From the NCBI GenBank assembly GCA_013112635.1, contig JABFGF010000008.1, positions 62,001-126,000 of the forward strand: a DNA stretch of 64,000 nt, read 5' to 3'. Both the position numbers and the translations under genes were made by a program. The notes under the pieces are model-generated. The model searched no databases and had not been told where the DNA came from. It was given only the letters and a program-made list of their open reading frames with translations. Origin of the DNA: Calditrichota bacterium. Its GTDB lineage: Bacteria > Calditrichota > Calditrichia > Calditrichales > J004. Positions within the stretch are counted from its first letter, which is position 1. Every line of letters begins with the position of its first letter. This document shows positions 26,401-35,378 of the stretch, piece by piece.

Positions 26401-27405
26401 TTGAAATCACATCCCTTCAATCCAAAATATTTCCAGGTCCTGTTGGCCTTATTTTTAATAAATGTTTTGTCAGCTCAAACAGAATTTAGCGGATTTTTTG
26501 ATATTTATAACAGTGCACAATTTGAAATTGAAGAATATAGTGGTTTTCAAATTAATCAATTTGAATTGGACATCAGTCATTCATATAAGGAAAGCTTATC
26601 ATTGGGAACAGCAATAGCATTTAATCCAAATATGGGTCAATTCGAATTGGCATCGGCATATCTTCATTATAGCATATTTAACAAGGCAATCATGCATCCC
26701 AGGCGCAAAGAGGAGCGCAACCACACTGCGATTATGATAGGTAAATTTGATGTTCCTTTTGGTTTGGATTATTTGTCCCTCGCATCCCCTGACCGCCCAA
26801 CTTTTTACCAACCGTTACCTGTTGAAAAATCGATAGGCGCATGGAACGATATGGGCATAAATATACATGTACTTGCTGATCAGTTAAAAGGTGATTTTAC
26901 AATTGTGAACGGATTTAATGAAGGGGTAAATTTAAGCGCTAAAATCGAATATGAAATATTTCAAAAACTTAATATGGGCATTTCACATGCTTCTGATTTT
27001 AGCTCATTTAAACAGAGGAATAATTGGGCTAATGGCATCAGCTTTTTAGCAGATATTGATATTGTACAGATAAAATCAGAATACATTTGGGCAAGGGGAT
27101 TATTGCATGGAGAGCAGGATACATTAAATGCAAATGGTACAAATCATGGATTTTATATACAGGCATTAACTGAATTAGAACCAATAATCGGGTTGCCTTA
27201 TTTTGTGACCGCACGTTATGGTATCTGGAATTCATCTAAATATTATAAAGAAGAAAAGCCGGGTGACAGGCAAGATCGTTTTACTTTTACAATAGGTTAT
27301 CACATTTGTAGTGAGTGTTCGGTCCGGAGTGATATTCAAAGTGATCAGTTTGGAAAGAATGAACGTTCAACGCAGGCCACTATTCAGCTTGTGGTAGGTT
27401 TTTGA
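26401..27405 (+). CDS. Outer-membrane porin-like beta-barrel protein
   Basis: This 334-residue protein has a TTG start and a signal peptide ending at LSAQ (about residue 25). The mature part consists of alternating amphipathic strands with frequent aromatic ends, and it finishes in VVGF, the terminal-Phe signal of barrel proteins. GKFDVPFG at about residue 115 resembles the GxxxxPFG motif of phosphate-selective porin O/P-like proteins. It probably lets small solutes cross the outer membrane to reach the periplasmic octahaem cytochrome encoded next. Confidence 0.65.
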   Translation: MKSHPFNPKYFQVLLALFLINVLSAQTEFSGFFDIYNSAQFEIEEYSGFQINQFELDISHSYKESLSLGTAIAFNPNMGQFELASAYLHYSIFNKAIMHPRRKEERNHTAIMIGKFDVPFGLDYLSLASPDRPTFYQPLPVEKSIGAWNDMGINIHVLADQLKGDFTIVNGFNEGVNLSAKIEYEIFQKLNMGISHASDFSSFKQRNNWANGISFLADIDIVQIKSEYIWARGLLHGEQDTLNANGTNHGFYIQALTELEPIIGLPYFVTARYGIWNSSKYYKEEKPGDRQDRFTFTIGYHICSECSVRSDIQSDQFGKNERSTQATIQLVVGF

Positions 27406-27505
27406 TACTGAAAATATATAGGAATAAATTAATTCGTCCGGATAAAACAAGAATCCAATCAAAAAAAATTACTGGTTAACATTATTAATTCAACAAGGAA
27501 ACATC

Positions 27506-28876
27506 ATGACTACGCGTATTTTTATGGTTTTACTATTTATTACTTATTCATTTGCTCAAATTGAAGAACACCAAGGAGAAATGGCTGGTCCTTTTAACTC
27601 CCCTCAGGAAGTAACAGAAGCATGTCTTAGCTGCCATGAGGATGCGGCAAAACAAATTATGTCAACAACACATTGGACCTGGCTTTCAGCAGATTCCATG
27701 CTTGTACCGGGACACGATCAAAAAATGCGAGTTGGAAAAAAAAATGTATTTAATAATTTTTGTATCGCATTAAATTCAAACTGGCCTCGTTGTACAAGTT
27801 GTCATGTTGGATACGGCTGGAAAGATACCTTATTTGATTTTAAGAATGAGCAAAATGTTGATTGCATTGTATGCCATGATAACACAGGCAAATATGTGAA
27901 AGCGCCAACCAAAGCGGGCTATCCGGCAGAAAATGTTGATTTGGTGAACGTAGCCCAAAATGTGGGAATGCCAACTCGTCAAAGTTGTGGAACCTGCCAT
28001 TTTTATGGGGGTGGTGGCGAAAATGTAAAACATGGCGATTTAGAATCGGCCTTAGTAAACCCACCGGCAAATTTTGATATTCATATGGGTGAAAATGAAA
28101 TGCTTTGCCAGGATTGTCATGAAACTGAAAGCCATGGTATAAAAGGGGTTTCACTCGCAGTGAATACAAAATTAGTTGACAAAGAAGTAGAATGTACAGA
28201 CTGCCATGATATACCTGTTCATAATAACGCCGATCTGGACAAACATTCTGAGAAAATTGCCTGTCAAACGTGCCATATTCCTACCTATGCCAAAGAAAAG
28301 CCAAGAAAGGTTTACTGGGATTGGTCTGATGCCGGTAAAAAAATGGAAGTGCCAAAAGATAAATATGGGCAGCTTGCTTTTCACAAAAAGAAAGGTTCAT
28401 TTGTTTGGGAAAAAGACATTAGGCCTGAATATCTTTGGTATAATGGAAATACTGAGCGCTACCTTCTTGGTGATAAAATAAATGAAAATGGCATTACACG
28501 TTTAAATTATCCGCTTGGAAATAAGGATGAAGAGAAATCAAAAATATACCCATTTAAAGTTCATCGCGGAAAACAGCTTTCCGATGCCCAAAATAAATAT
28601 CTGCTAATTCCAAAATTATTTGGTGGCTATTGGAAGCATTTTGATTGGAGTAAAGCGGCTGAAGATGGCATGAAAGGTACTGGTTTTGCTTACTCGGGAA
28701 AATATGAATTTGTTGAGACTGAAATGTATTGGCGGGTAAATCATGAAGTTATTTCAGGCGAAAATGCATTAAGCTGTCTAAGCTGCCATGGAGATAATGG
28801 TCGTATGGATTGGGAGGCTCTTGGCTATAAAAATAATCCTGCATCTGAGGATGATATTGCTAAAATGAAAAAATAA
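27506..28876 (+). CDS. Octahaem c-type cytochrome (octahaem tetrathionate reductase-like)
   Basis: This 456-residue exported protein has a signal peptide ending in SFAQ. Eight CxxCH haem motifs are visible, at residues 40, 96, 120, 161, 201, 230, 253 and 424. Spacing, length and the long haem-free stretch before the last motif match the octahaem tetrathionate reductase family known from Shewanella. In that enzyme the active-site haem carries an unusual lysine ligand. The family reduces tetrathionate, nitrite or hydroxylamine in vitro; the natural substrate here is open. It ends the TetR-linked cluster and gives it a periplasmic redox enzyme. AAGGAA precedes the ATG. Confidence 0.88.
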   Translation: MTTRIFMVLLFITYSFAQIEEHQGEMAGPFNSPQEVTEACLSCHEDAAKQIMSTTHWTWLSADSMLVPGHDQKMRVGKKNVFNNFCIALNSNWPRCTSCHVGYGWKDTLFDFKNEQNVDCIVCHDNTGKYVKAPTKAGYPAENVDLVNVAQNVGMPTRQSCGTCHFYGGGGENVKHGDLESALVNPPANFDIHMGENEMLCQDCHETESHGIKGVSLAVNTKLVDKEVECTDCHDIPVHNNADLDKHSEKIACQTCHIPTYAKEKPRKVYWDWSDAGKKMEVPKDKYGQLAFHKKKGSFVWEKDIRPEYLWYNGNTERYLLGDKINENGITRLNYPLGNKDEEKSKIYPFKVHRGKQLSDAQNKYLLIPKLFGGYWKHFDWSKAAEDGMKGTGFAYSGKYEFVETEMYWRVNHEVISGENALSCLSCHGDNGRMDWEALGYKNNPASEDDIAKMKK

Positions 28877-28918
28877 ATTTCCACCGAATAATAAATAAAC
28901 AACAAGAAATACAATTTA

Positions 28919-28945
28919 GGCCGTCTCAAAAGGGCGGTCTTTTTT
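28919..28945 (+). terminator. Rho-independent terminator after the octahaem cytochrome gene
   Basis: GGCCGTC pairs with GGCGGTC (7 bp with two G-T pairs) around a 7-base loop, followed by a T-run. Confidence 0.75.
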
Positions 28946-29054
28946 GTGTGGCACGTATTTGTAAAGATTATAGCGTAGCATAAAACTTCAAATTATCCTA
29001 CATTAGCCGATATCTTTAAAATTACTTCAAAGACAATCATTTCTTGAGGGGGAA

Positions 29055-30794
29055 ATGGATACACTTTCTGCTATTCAAAAAAAATTTAACGAGCTAAATA
29101 GTGATTCTGTAGCGCAGATATCTTCGCTTTTTATGGAGCTTTCTTCTCAACTAAAAAAAGAAAATGCTTCGGAGGGAGTACAGAAATGCCTTGACCGTCT
29201 GTTTAAAAAATGGATGGCACTCAACCAGGGTTTAACAACTGAAAGTAAAAAAATGTTAAGCAGCCTTGAGCAATCCGTAAAGCTGCAGGAATATTATCTT
29301 GAAGAGAAACGGCGTTTTGAAGCGTTGTTTGTTTCCGGGATTGTTTTTACCTCCATAACTGAAATGCAACAGCTTATGGAAAAGGCTATTACAACCATCG
29401 TTAAAGAGTTAAGAGCAGATGCAGGTTTCATTGTTTTGACTGATAAGGATGGTCAGGTTAGTCATACTTTTGCCCGTAACATGGATCCTGATGAAGATAA
29501 ATCGGCTAAAGAAATGAGCATGTCGGTTGTAGAGCGTTCAATGCATCGAAGTAAGCCTGTCAACATGGATAATGATAATGATGACACAAATATTTCATTG
29601 TTTGAAGCCAACAGCGTTATAAACCTTGGAATAAAGTCGGCCTTGTGTGTGCCGTTGCTTACCGAACAAAAAGTATTGGGCGCAGTCTACCTGGATAGAC
29701 GAGATAGTGAACAATCTTTTACTGAAGCAGATTTGAAATTTTTTATGTCATTTGCCAGGCAGATTGTGCAGGGCATGGATATTTCTCAGGAAATCAGCAA
29801 TCTTGAGGATAAATTGATTGATGAAGCAAACCTGCGTTTTGAGGATTTGCGTAAAAATTTTGATTGCCGGGAAATTATTGGGAATAGTAAAAAGCTTTTT
29901 GAAATTCTAAAAATTGCATCCAAAATAAGTGCAACAAATGCTTCTGTTATTATTCTTGGTGAAAATGGAACCGGGAAAGAATTGATCGCACAAGCAATAC
30001 ATAAAAATAGCCGCCGGGCCGAAAAACCTTTTGTTGCAATCAACTGTAGCGCTATCCCAAGGGATTTGCTTGAATCGGAATTATTTGGCTATGAAAGTGG
30101 TGCATTTACAGGAGCTAATAAATCTAAGGAAGGCAAGTTTGAACTGGCCAATGGCGGTACATTGTTTTTGGATGAAATTGGTGAAATGTCTGTAAACCTA
30201 CAGGCAAAACTTTTGCGTGTCATCCAAACACAGGAAATTGAACGTCTTGGTTCAGTACGTCCCAAAAAAATAGATGTCCGTATTCTTTCTGCAACAAACC
30301 GCGAACTACAAACCTTAATTAAAGAAGGCGAATTTCGCGAAGATTTATATTATCGTCTCAAAGTAGTTGAGTTAACCATGCCTCCACTTCGGGAACGTAA
30401 AGAAGATATTGAAGCACTGTCCGGTTACTTTCTTTCAAAACATGCCCAAAACAATGAGGTTCTTAAACTTAGTGAAGAAGCATTGTTTATTTTAGAAGAA
30501 TATGACTGGCCGGGCAATATCCGGGAACTGGAAAATGTAATATTGCGGGGCATTGTTCTTGCAAAAGAAAATGAAATTCATCCTGATGAGTTGCCGGAGG
30601 AGTTACATCAAAAAGCAGAAGATATGCCAGCTGTTGGTGTTGGGAATTCTCTTGCCGACGCAGAACTTGAGTTTCGCAGAATGTATGTGCTGAGGACTTT
30701 GAGAAATGCAGGTTCAAAAGCAGAAGCCGCAAAAATACTTGGAATAAACCGCACTCACTTTTACCGTATTCTTTCACAACTTGGTATAGAATAA
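29055..30794 (+). CDS. Sigma-54-dependent transcriptional activator with GAF sensor domain
   Basis: This is a 579-residue bacterial enhancer-binding protein. The N-terminal 80 residues are helical. A GAF-like sensor domain follows (about 90-240). The AAA+ domain has Walker A GENGTGKE (302-309), the sigma-54 contact loop GAFTGA (349-354) and Walker B FLDE (371-374). A Fis-type helix-turn-helix lies near 540-575 (EAAKILGINRTHFYRIL). It would sense a small molecule or redox signal and activate sigma-54 RNA polymerase. A candidate sigma-54 promoter lies 230 bases downstream of its stop. GAGGGGGA precedes the ATG. Confidence 0.93.
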   Translation: MDTLSAIQKKFNELNSDSVAQISSLFMELSSQLKKENASEGVQKCLDRLFKKWMALNQGLTTESKKMLSSLEQSVKLQEYYLEEKRRFEALFVSGIVFTSITEMQQLMEKAITTIVKELRADAGFIVLTDKDGQVSHTFARNMDPDEDKSAKEMSMSVVERSMHRSKPVNMDNDNDDTNISLFEANSVINLGIKSALCVPLLTEQKVLGAVYLDRRDSEQSFTEADLKFFMSFARQIVQGMDISQEISNLEDKLIDEANLRFEDLRKNFDCREIIGNSKKLFEILKIASKISATNASVIILGENGTGKELIAQAIHKNSRRAEKPFVAINCSAIPRDLLESELFGYESGAFTGANKSKEGKFELANGGTLFLDEIGEMSVNLQAKLLRVIQTQEIERLGSVRPKKIDVRILSATNRELQTLIKEGEFREDLYYRLKVVELTMPPLRERKEDIEALSGYFLSKHAQNNEVLKLSEEALFILEEYDWPGNIRELENVILRGIVLAKENEIHPDELPEELHQKAEDMPAVGVGNSLADAELEFRRMYVLRTLRNAGSKAEAAKILGINRTHFYRILSQLGIE

Positions 30795-31024
30795 CTGATT
30801 GTAAGATTTAGTTCTTTTAACCAAATAATTGAGTAGAAGATTTTTTTTCAAAACTCTACCATTCTAACAAACCTTTTTTAGAATTACATAACTCTTGTCG
30901 CATTTATGCAACATACCCGCCTTTTTATGCTGTCTGTAAATTGAGACAATATTATTCTTCGCTTCCAATAGTTTTGTAGATAAACCCATATAAATACACA
31001 ACTTGTCGTTTATTTAAAAAATCA

Positions 31025-31040
31025 TGGCATGTCCTTTGAA
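31025..31040 (+). promoter_or_regulatory. Candidate sigma-54 promoter
   Basis: TGGCATGTCCTTTGAA fits the -24/-12 consensus TGGCAYG-N4-TTGCA with one change: A for C in the -12 GC pair. It lies 28 bases before the truncated receiver gene, directly downstream of a sigma-54 activator gene. Confidence 0.4.
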
Positions 31041-31067
31041 TAATGTGATTTAAAAAATGAGGACCGA

Positions 31068-31262
31068 ATGCGAAAACAAATTCTAATCGTTGAAGAAAAC
31101 AAAGAGGAATTACGCAAACTGCGGAAATTACTCTCTCGTGAAGGCTATAATATTATGACAGCGATGGACAAAGATACAGCGATTGAGATTTGTCAAAACC
31201 TGGATATATCATTTATTCTATCAAGCACATCTATTTTAGATTTAAAAAAACCATTAAAATAA
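31068..31262 (+). CDS. Truncated, degenerate receiver-domain protein
   Basis: This 64-residue product matches the first half of a response-regulator receiver: QILIVEENKEELRKLRKLLSREGYNI and on. It stops just after the third strand. The acidic pocket is EEN rather than the usual DD, and the position of the phosphate-accepting Asp reads ILSST, so it cannot be phosphorylated in the normal way. TGAGGA precedes the ATG, so it may still be translated. It is either a decayed gene or a small regulator, and it sits between the candidate sigma-54 promoter and the lipoprotein gene. Confidence 0.55.
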   Translation: MRKQILIVEENKEELRKLRKLLSREGYNIMTAMDKDTAIEICQNLDISFILSSTSILDLKKPLK

Positions 31263-31291
31263 AATTACCAATTATTCATTTAGGAGGAGTT

Positions 31292-32953
31292 ATGAGAAGT
31301 GTACGTCTCAAAGTAGTTGTATTATCATTGTTTACCATTTTGTTTTTAGCCGGTTGTGGTGCAATCACTAAAATGACCGGTAGCCTTGTTGGTTCGTTAT
31401 TAACAAAGAGCACCGACAACTTAAATAATGCGGCAATCCAGGTTTATTTTATGCGTAATGTTTACCCAAAGGCCACAAATGTGGTTGAGGTTGATTATAT
31501 GGGTGAAAGCTGGCAGGAGAATGGTAATATGGTTTTTGTCAGCTTCTTAAACAGGGATGGAATGGGTATGTTGACCGTAGATGGAACTGTAGAAATTGAT
31601 GGTGAAATAGTCCCCCATGTTAAAAATGGATTTTATGGAAAATGGATTGGAAAAGATGATCTATCTCCAAAGCACGTTGTCATTAAAACAAAAACCGGCC
31701 AGACAGCCGAGTTTACAGTAAGTGCGCCAGAGCCAATTAAAATTAAGTCTGTAAATGGAAAAAGCAGCGGCGCGGAAATAAATGTTGAAAAAGATCTGGT
31801 ATTGGAATTGGAAAGCCCTAATACAAATAAGAATACAGAGATAAAAATAGGGATGATTAACAGTATTATGGGAATGCTTGCTTTTACAGATGCGGGCGTA
31901 TTTAAGTATGATGATAAGTTAACCATACCTGCTGTTATGTGGGAAAATACAGGGTCAGGAATGTCCCCTAAAGAAGGTGAAAACTGGTTGAAAGTCGAGC
32001 GTTTTAACGTAATCCCTACTAACGTTAAAGGCGTTGGTGCATCACAGGTTATTGGTATGTCTTTAGATTGTGTTCCAGTTAATGTGACAGGTGAAATTGA
32101 TGAAAATATTTTTGGTACTTCCTCAAATTATGGTTTACGTGTTACTGAAGAGTTTGAAACAGAAAATGGTAAGCTGAACATTGACATATCGAAACCAACA
32201 GCATTTTTAGGCCGCCCGATGAAAAGTGGAAAGAAATTTGCGATGGCCTCGTTTACAGTCAGGGCAACGAAACTCCAGCAATCAAGAACAGATGTTTCTC
32301 ACACAATGACTCATAAAATAACCACAACAACCACAAAAACTTTTCCAAAATTACCAGATTCTTATTGGGAAAATTTGGTGAACGGTTTGTATGCTGATTT
32401 TGAAAAAGTCTTAAATAATAATTATGATATGGAGTTAATTCCAATTTCAGATGTATTGAAAGCACCTTCATACAGTCGTTTGGAACCAATTAGTGATAAT
32501 GTGTCAGTTGTGGAAGTTGAAAAAAGTTATAAGGGAACAAAAAATTTAATACCTACAACAGTATCCGCAATTGTTGACAATATTTCTACAACCTTTGCTT
32601 CTGACAGGGTTGATGCACGGTTAATTAAGGAATTAGGAGTAGATGGGCTTATCGCTGTAACATTGGATTTAGAAATGAACTGGGAAACTGCTGCTCTCTC
32701 ACCGCGGATGAGTATACGTATCTCCGGAGCTCCAAATGGATATATTGCCGGCCCAACAATTTATTTGCAAGGTGTGATAACAGGCCAGGGCGTGGATTGG
32801 GATGAAGCACGAATGGAAGCTAATTATGTTATGGAGGCTTTACCTAATACTATCCGACAGAAAGATTTAATGAAAGCGCTGGATACTGCATTTAAGAAAA
32901 TGTATGCAGCTGAAAAAGAAAAAGGTTATGATGCTCTTTGGGCAATCAAATAA
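31292..32953 (+). CDS. Lipoprotein of unknown function
   Basis: This 553-residue protein begins with a lipobox (FLAGC, about residue 22). I chose the ATG at 31292 because AGGAGGAG lies directly before it; the frame extends upstream without homology-like sequence. The N-terminal part looks beta-rich (Ig-like strands up to about residue 180). A Thr-rich linker lies near 345-352, and the C-terminal half has alternating alpha and beta segments. I recognise no family. The short gap from the truncated receiver and the shared upstream promoter suggest sigma-54-controlled expression. Confidence 0.65.
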   Translation: MRSVRLKVVVLSLFTILFLAGCGAITKMTGSLVGSLLTKSTDNLNNAAIQVYFMRNVYPKATNVVEVDYMGESWQENGNMVFVSFLNRDGMGMLTVDGTVEIDGEIVPHVKNGFYGKWIGKDDLSPKHVVIKTKTGQTAEFTVSAPEPIKIKSVNGKSSGAEINVEKDLVLELESPNTNKNTEIKIGMINSIMGMLAFTDAGVFKYDDKLTIPAVMWENTGSGMSPKEGENWLKVERFNVIPTNVKGVGASQVIGMSLDCVPVNVTGEIDENIFGTSSNYGLRVTEEFETENGKLNIDISKPTAFLGRPMKSGKKFAMASFTVRATKLQQSRTDVSHTMTHKITTTTTKTFPKLPDSYWENLVNGLYADFEKVLNNNYDMELIPISDVLKAPSYSRLEPISDNVSVVEVEKSYKGTKNLIPTTVSAIVDNISTTFASDRVDARLIKELGVDGLIAVTLDLEMNWETAALSPRMSIRISGAPNGYIAGPTIYLQGVITGQGVDWDEARMEANYVMEALPNTIRQKDLMKALDTAFKKMYAAEKEKGYDALWAIK

Positions 32954-32993
32954 TCGCAAATAAAATCTCTCAAATATGCCTCCGAGAGAATAT

Positions 32994-33028
32994 AGCGGAA
33001 GTCTTGGTCAGGGACTTCCGCTTTTTTT
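32994..33028 (+). terminator. Rho-independent terminator
   Basis: A perfect 10-bp stem (AGCGGAAGTC/GACTTCCGCT) with a 9-base loop is followed by seven T. It closes the lipoprotein unit. Confidence 0.92.
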
Positions 33029-33143
33029 ATTATGGTAAAATTTTTGCCAATCATAAAAACCCCTTGGAATCAGTTATAACTTCTCCCACCAACTAATGAT
33101 AGTACAATGTAAAATTATTTAATTAATCCTGAGAGGAAATAAA

Positions 33144-33176
33144 AAAAGCCCAGTAATAATTGTCTACCAGGCTTAC
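33144..33176 (-). terminator. Probable terminator of the minus-strand hydrolase gene
   Basis: On the minus strand AAGCCTGGTA pairs with TACTGGGCTT, with small mismatches, and is followed by a run of seven T. It lies just past the stop at 33193. Confidence 0.7.
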
Positions 33177-33192
33177 AAAAGTTTAAGTTATT

Positions 33193-34455
33193 TTAATTAG
33201 TCCGTCTAACTATGCGCAGACGAATCAAATCATCCTTAATTATTGGCGACTCTCCAGTAACCTTATGAATAAGTGTAATAAAAGCTGATGTTAATTCGAC
33301 TGATGTGAAATTACAATGACCATACCTGTTTATGGCGCGAGTAGTTAAAAAGTCGCTATTTCCAGCTTCAGCTACTTTTTCGATATACAAATCCTGTTGC
33401 CATTTTGGTACAATCGGGTCTTTAAATGTGTGAATCATTACCAAAGGCTTAAAAATGTTTCCTGATGTTTGATAAGTGTTTTCTATCTCAGCTAAAGCAT
33501 TTTCATCTGCTGAAAACCTTTGCACACCTGCATTAAACAATCGCATAAATGCACCTCCGCTGTAAACTCTTTCGGAGTTATCGAAAGGTTGGCCACCTAA
33601 AACTTCTGCAGCATTATTTGTGGCAAAAACGTTGTACCAAAGCAGGCTGACAATTGTATTTGCGATTGAATAATCCGGATCAGAATTATTAACAGCGGCG
33701 CGGTTAATTTTTAAAACCATTGCCGCCCCGGCAGGGTTTTCTTCAATGGCCGAGAGTATTGCCGGTATATAAACAGTTTCAAAATTATCCATTACTTCCT
33801 GCGGAATATCTACAGCGCTGCCTGGGATAACACCCGGAAAAAAGAAATCAAATGTAACCCGGAAATCTCCAAAATAATTTATTTGTTCTGCAAAATCACC
33901 AGTCGGTCCGCAAATAGAAAGTGCACCATCATAAAGAAAGAAATTTTTCTCCATGCTTAAATTGGTAATTAAACCACCCTCAGATGCGCCAATTAGGTAA
34001 ACCCGTCTCGCCCGTCCAAAATTATTTTTAAAAATATCAATTAAGTCCGCCAGGTCCGCCATACCTTCTTTAACTGCTAATCCATTTTTTGAATAACTTG
34101 TAGTGGCAAAGGCATATCCTAAATCTGTAATTATTTTCTCCATGGATGTGGTATCATCAATACTTAAATCAGGCAGAGCGATTGGTTCTGTTGCAGAAAC
34201 ATATCCATGAGCATATAAAACAAGCTCCCTGTTCCAGATATCAGGAACGCAAATTTTATAAAATGCACCACTTTTCTGTTGGCCCTCAGTGCAACTTACG
34301 CCGTCAATAGTTTCCTGGAAAACAACTTTGGATTGTTGTGAAGTTTCTGAATTAATTATAGATGAATCTGTTGAACATGAACTAAAAATTAATGCAAATG
34401 TGAAGAGAATCGAAAAGAGTTTTGCGGATTTTATTTTAATATTAGCTGATCTCAT
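33193..34455 (-). CDS. Alpha/beta-hydrolase lipoprotein
   Basis: This 420-residue lipoprotein has its lipobox at IFSSC (C27). It has the alpha/beta-hydrolase landmarks: YAHGY (81-85, oxyanion region), the nucleophile elbow GASEGG with Ser158, DPIVPKWQQ late in the chain (acid region) and YGHCNF (catalytic His). It is probably a periplasmic or surface esterase or peptidase. The substrate is unknown. It is monocistronic with its own terminator. Confidence 0.8.
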   Translation of the reverse strand: MRSANIKIKSAKLFSILFTFALIFSSCSTDSSIINSETSQQSKVVFQETIDGVSCTEGQQKSGAFYKICVPDIWNRELVLYAHGYVSATEPIALPDLSIDDTTSMEKIITDLGYAFATTSYSKNGLAVKEGMADLADLIDIFKNNFGRARRVYLIGASEGGLITNLSMEKNFFLYDGALSICGPTGDFAEQINYFGDFRVTFDFFFPGVIPGSAVDIPQEVMDNFETVYIPAILSAIEENPAGAAMVLKINRAAVNNSDPDYSIANTIVSLLWYNVFATNNAAEVLGGQPFDNSERVYSGGAFMRLFNAGVQRFSADENALAEIENTYQTSGNIFKPLVMIHTFKDPIVPKWQQDLYIEKVAEAGNSDFLTTRAINRYGHCNFTSVELTSAFITLIHKVTGESPIIKDDLIRLRIVRRTN

Positions 34456-34803
34456 ATAATTTCCTGGGTTAAAGGTAATAATTGGTATTTAACAAGGTTA
34501 AAAAAGAAAACTAAAATTTTCATTTTGTTAAATAACACTATTTAAAGTAAAAAGAAGATTACCTATTGATTGGTTAAATTAAATTATCAGTATAGAATGA
34601 GCTAGATTTGAAGAGTTAATATATTCATAAAGCCCAGTATTAGCAAGCTCGGTGGGCTTTTCTAAAAAAATGTTAAACTTTTCCCGGTAATAATATTTTT
34701 ATTGAGTTGTTTTTTATACCTTATTGCCAACAGGCTTTAATTGACTTGATGTTTATGCGGCACTAAATTAAATGGTTCTAAAAACACATTTAGAGATCAG
34801 GTT
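34456..34803. other. Intergenic region with an unexplained hairpin
   Basis: No gene is visible in this 348-base divergent gap. It holds the promoters of the hydrolase and the DtxR-type regulator. A terminator-like hairpin occurs at 34629-34662 without a gene before it on the plus strand. Confidence 0.5.
34629..34662 (+). terminator. Orphan terminator-like hairpin
   Basis: AAAGCCCA pairs with TGGGCTTT around an 18-base loop, followed by TTTTCT counted from the stem end. It lies 142 bases before the DtxR-type gene, so it could be a leader attenuator or the end of a small RNA. Confidence 0.4.
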
Positions 34804-35307
34804 ATGAAAGATGTATGGAAAAAATTTGAAGAAAATGGATTGACACATAGCAGCATGCATCACTTAATGGCTGTTTATGAGTTGTTAAAAAATAATGGCT
34901 ATGCACGTGGTATTGATGTTGCCAATTATCTGGATATTAGCAGATCGAGTGTTTCTGTAACTTTGCATAAACTTTTGGCAAAGGGATACATAACCGAAGA
35001 CGATAATAAGTTTTATCAATTAACATATGAAGGCAAAGAACTTGCAAACGATGTTTTAAGCATACGCAGGATTGCCAAAACATTTTTTGTTGATGTATTA
35101 AATCTTCCTGAGGAGATCGCGGAAGAAGATGCTTGTAAAGTTGAGCACTTGTTAAATCATGAAACAGGAGAAAGGCTTTTTAAATTTGTTAGCTTCTTTC
35201 TTTCTCAAGAACCGAGCAGTATTGAGTTTCGTGAGAGTTTTAAGAAATATGTTCATAAATGCAGTGATGATTGTGAAATTTGCGATGATGACTGTTTTAT
35301 CAAATAA
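34804..35307 (+). CDS. DtxR/MntR-family metal-dependent regulator with C-terminal Cys cluster
   Basis: This is a 167-residue protein. A winged helix-turn-helix (about 18-60, including DISRSSVSVTLHKLLAKGYI) is followed by the metal-binding dimerisation domain with EEDACKVEH (C111, E114, H115), the same ligand order as DtxR. The C-terminus is unusual: four cysteines in C153-x3-C157-x2-C160-x3-C164, interspersed with Asp. This could be an additional metal or Fe-S site. It likely controls metal uptake or efflux genes in response to Fe, Mn or another divalent ion. AGATCAGG precedes the ATG. Confidence 0.88.
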   Translation: MKDVWKKFEENGLTHSSMHHLMAVYELLKNNGYARGIDVANYLDISRSSVSVTLHKLLAKGYITEDDNKFYQLTYEGKELANDVLSIRRIAKTFFVDVLNLPEEIAEEDACKVEHLLNHETGERLFKFVSFFLSQEPSSIEFRESFKKYVHKCSDDCEICDDDCFIK

Positions 35308-35378
35308 AGTCCATTTTGCCATATAAAATACCTTAAAAAGAATTGCAAAAAAACAGACGCTGCGGTAATTTCGCTGCT

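Noticed and set aside
28945-28962. TGGCACG-like element as a sigma-54 promoter before the activator gene
   Set aside because: The -24 half is good, but the -12 element is one base short and reads GT rather than GC.
31190-31291. N-terminal extension of the 31292 lipoprotein
   Set aside because: It overlaps the truncated receiver gene, and the AGGAGGAG plus lipoprotein signal support the ATG at 31292.
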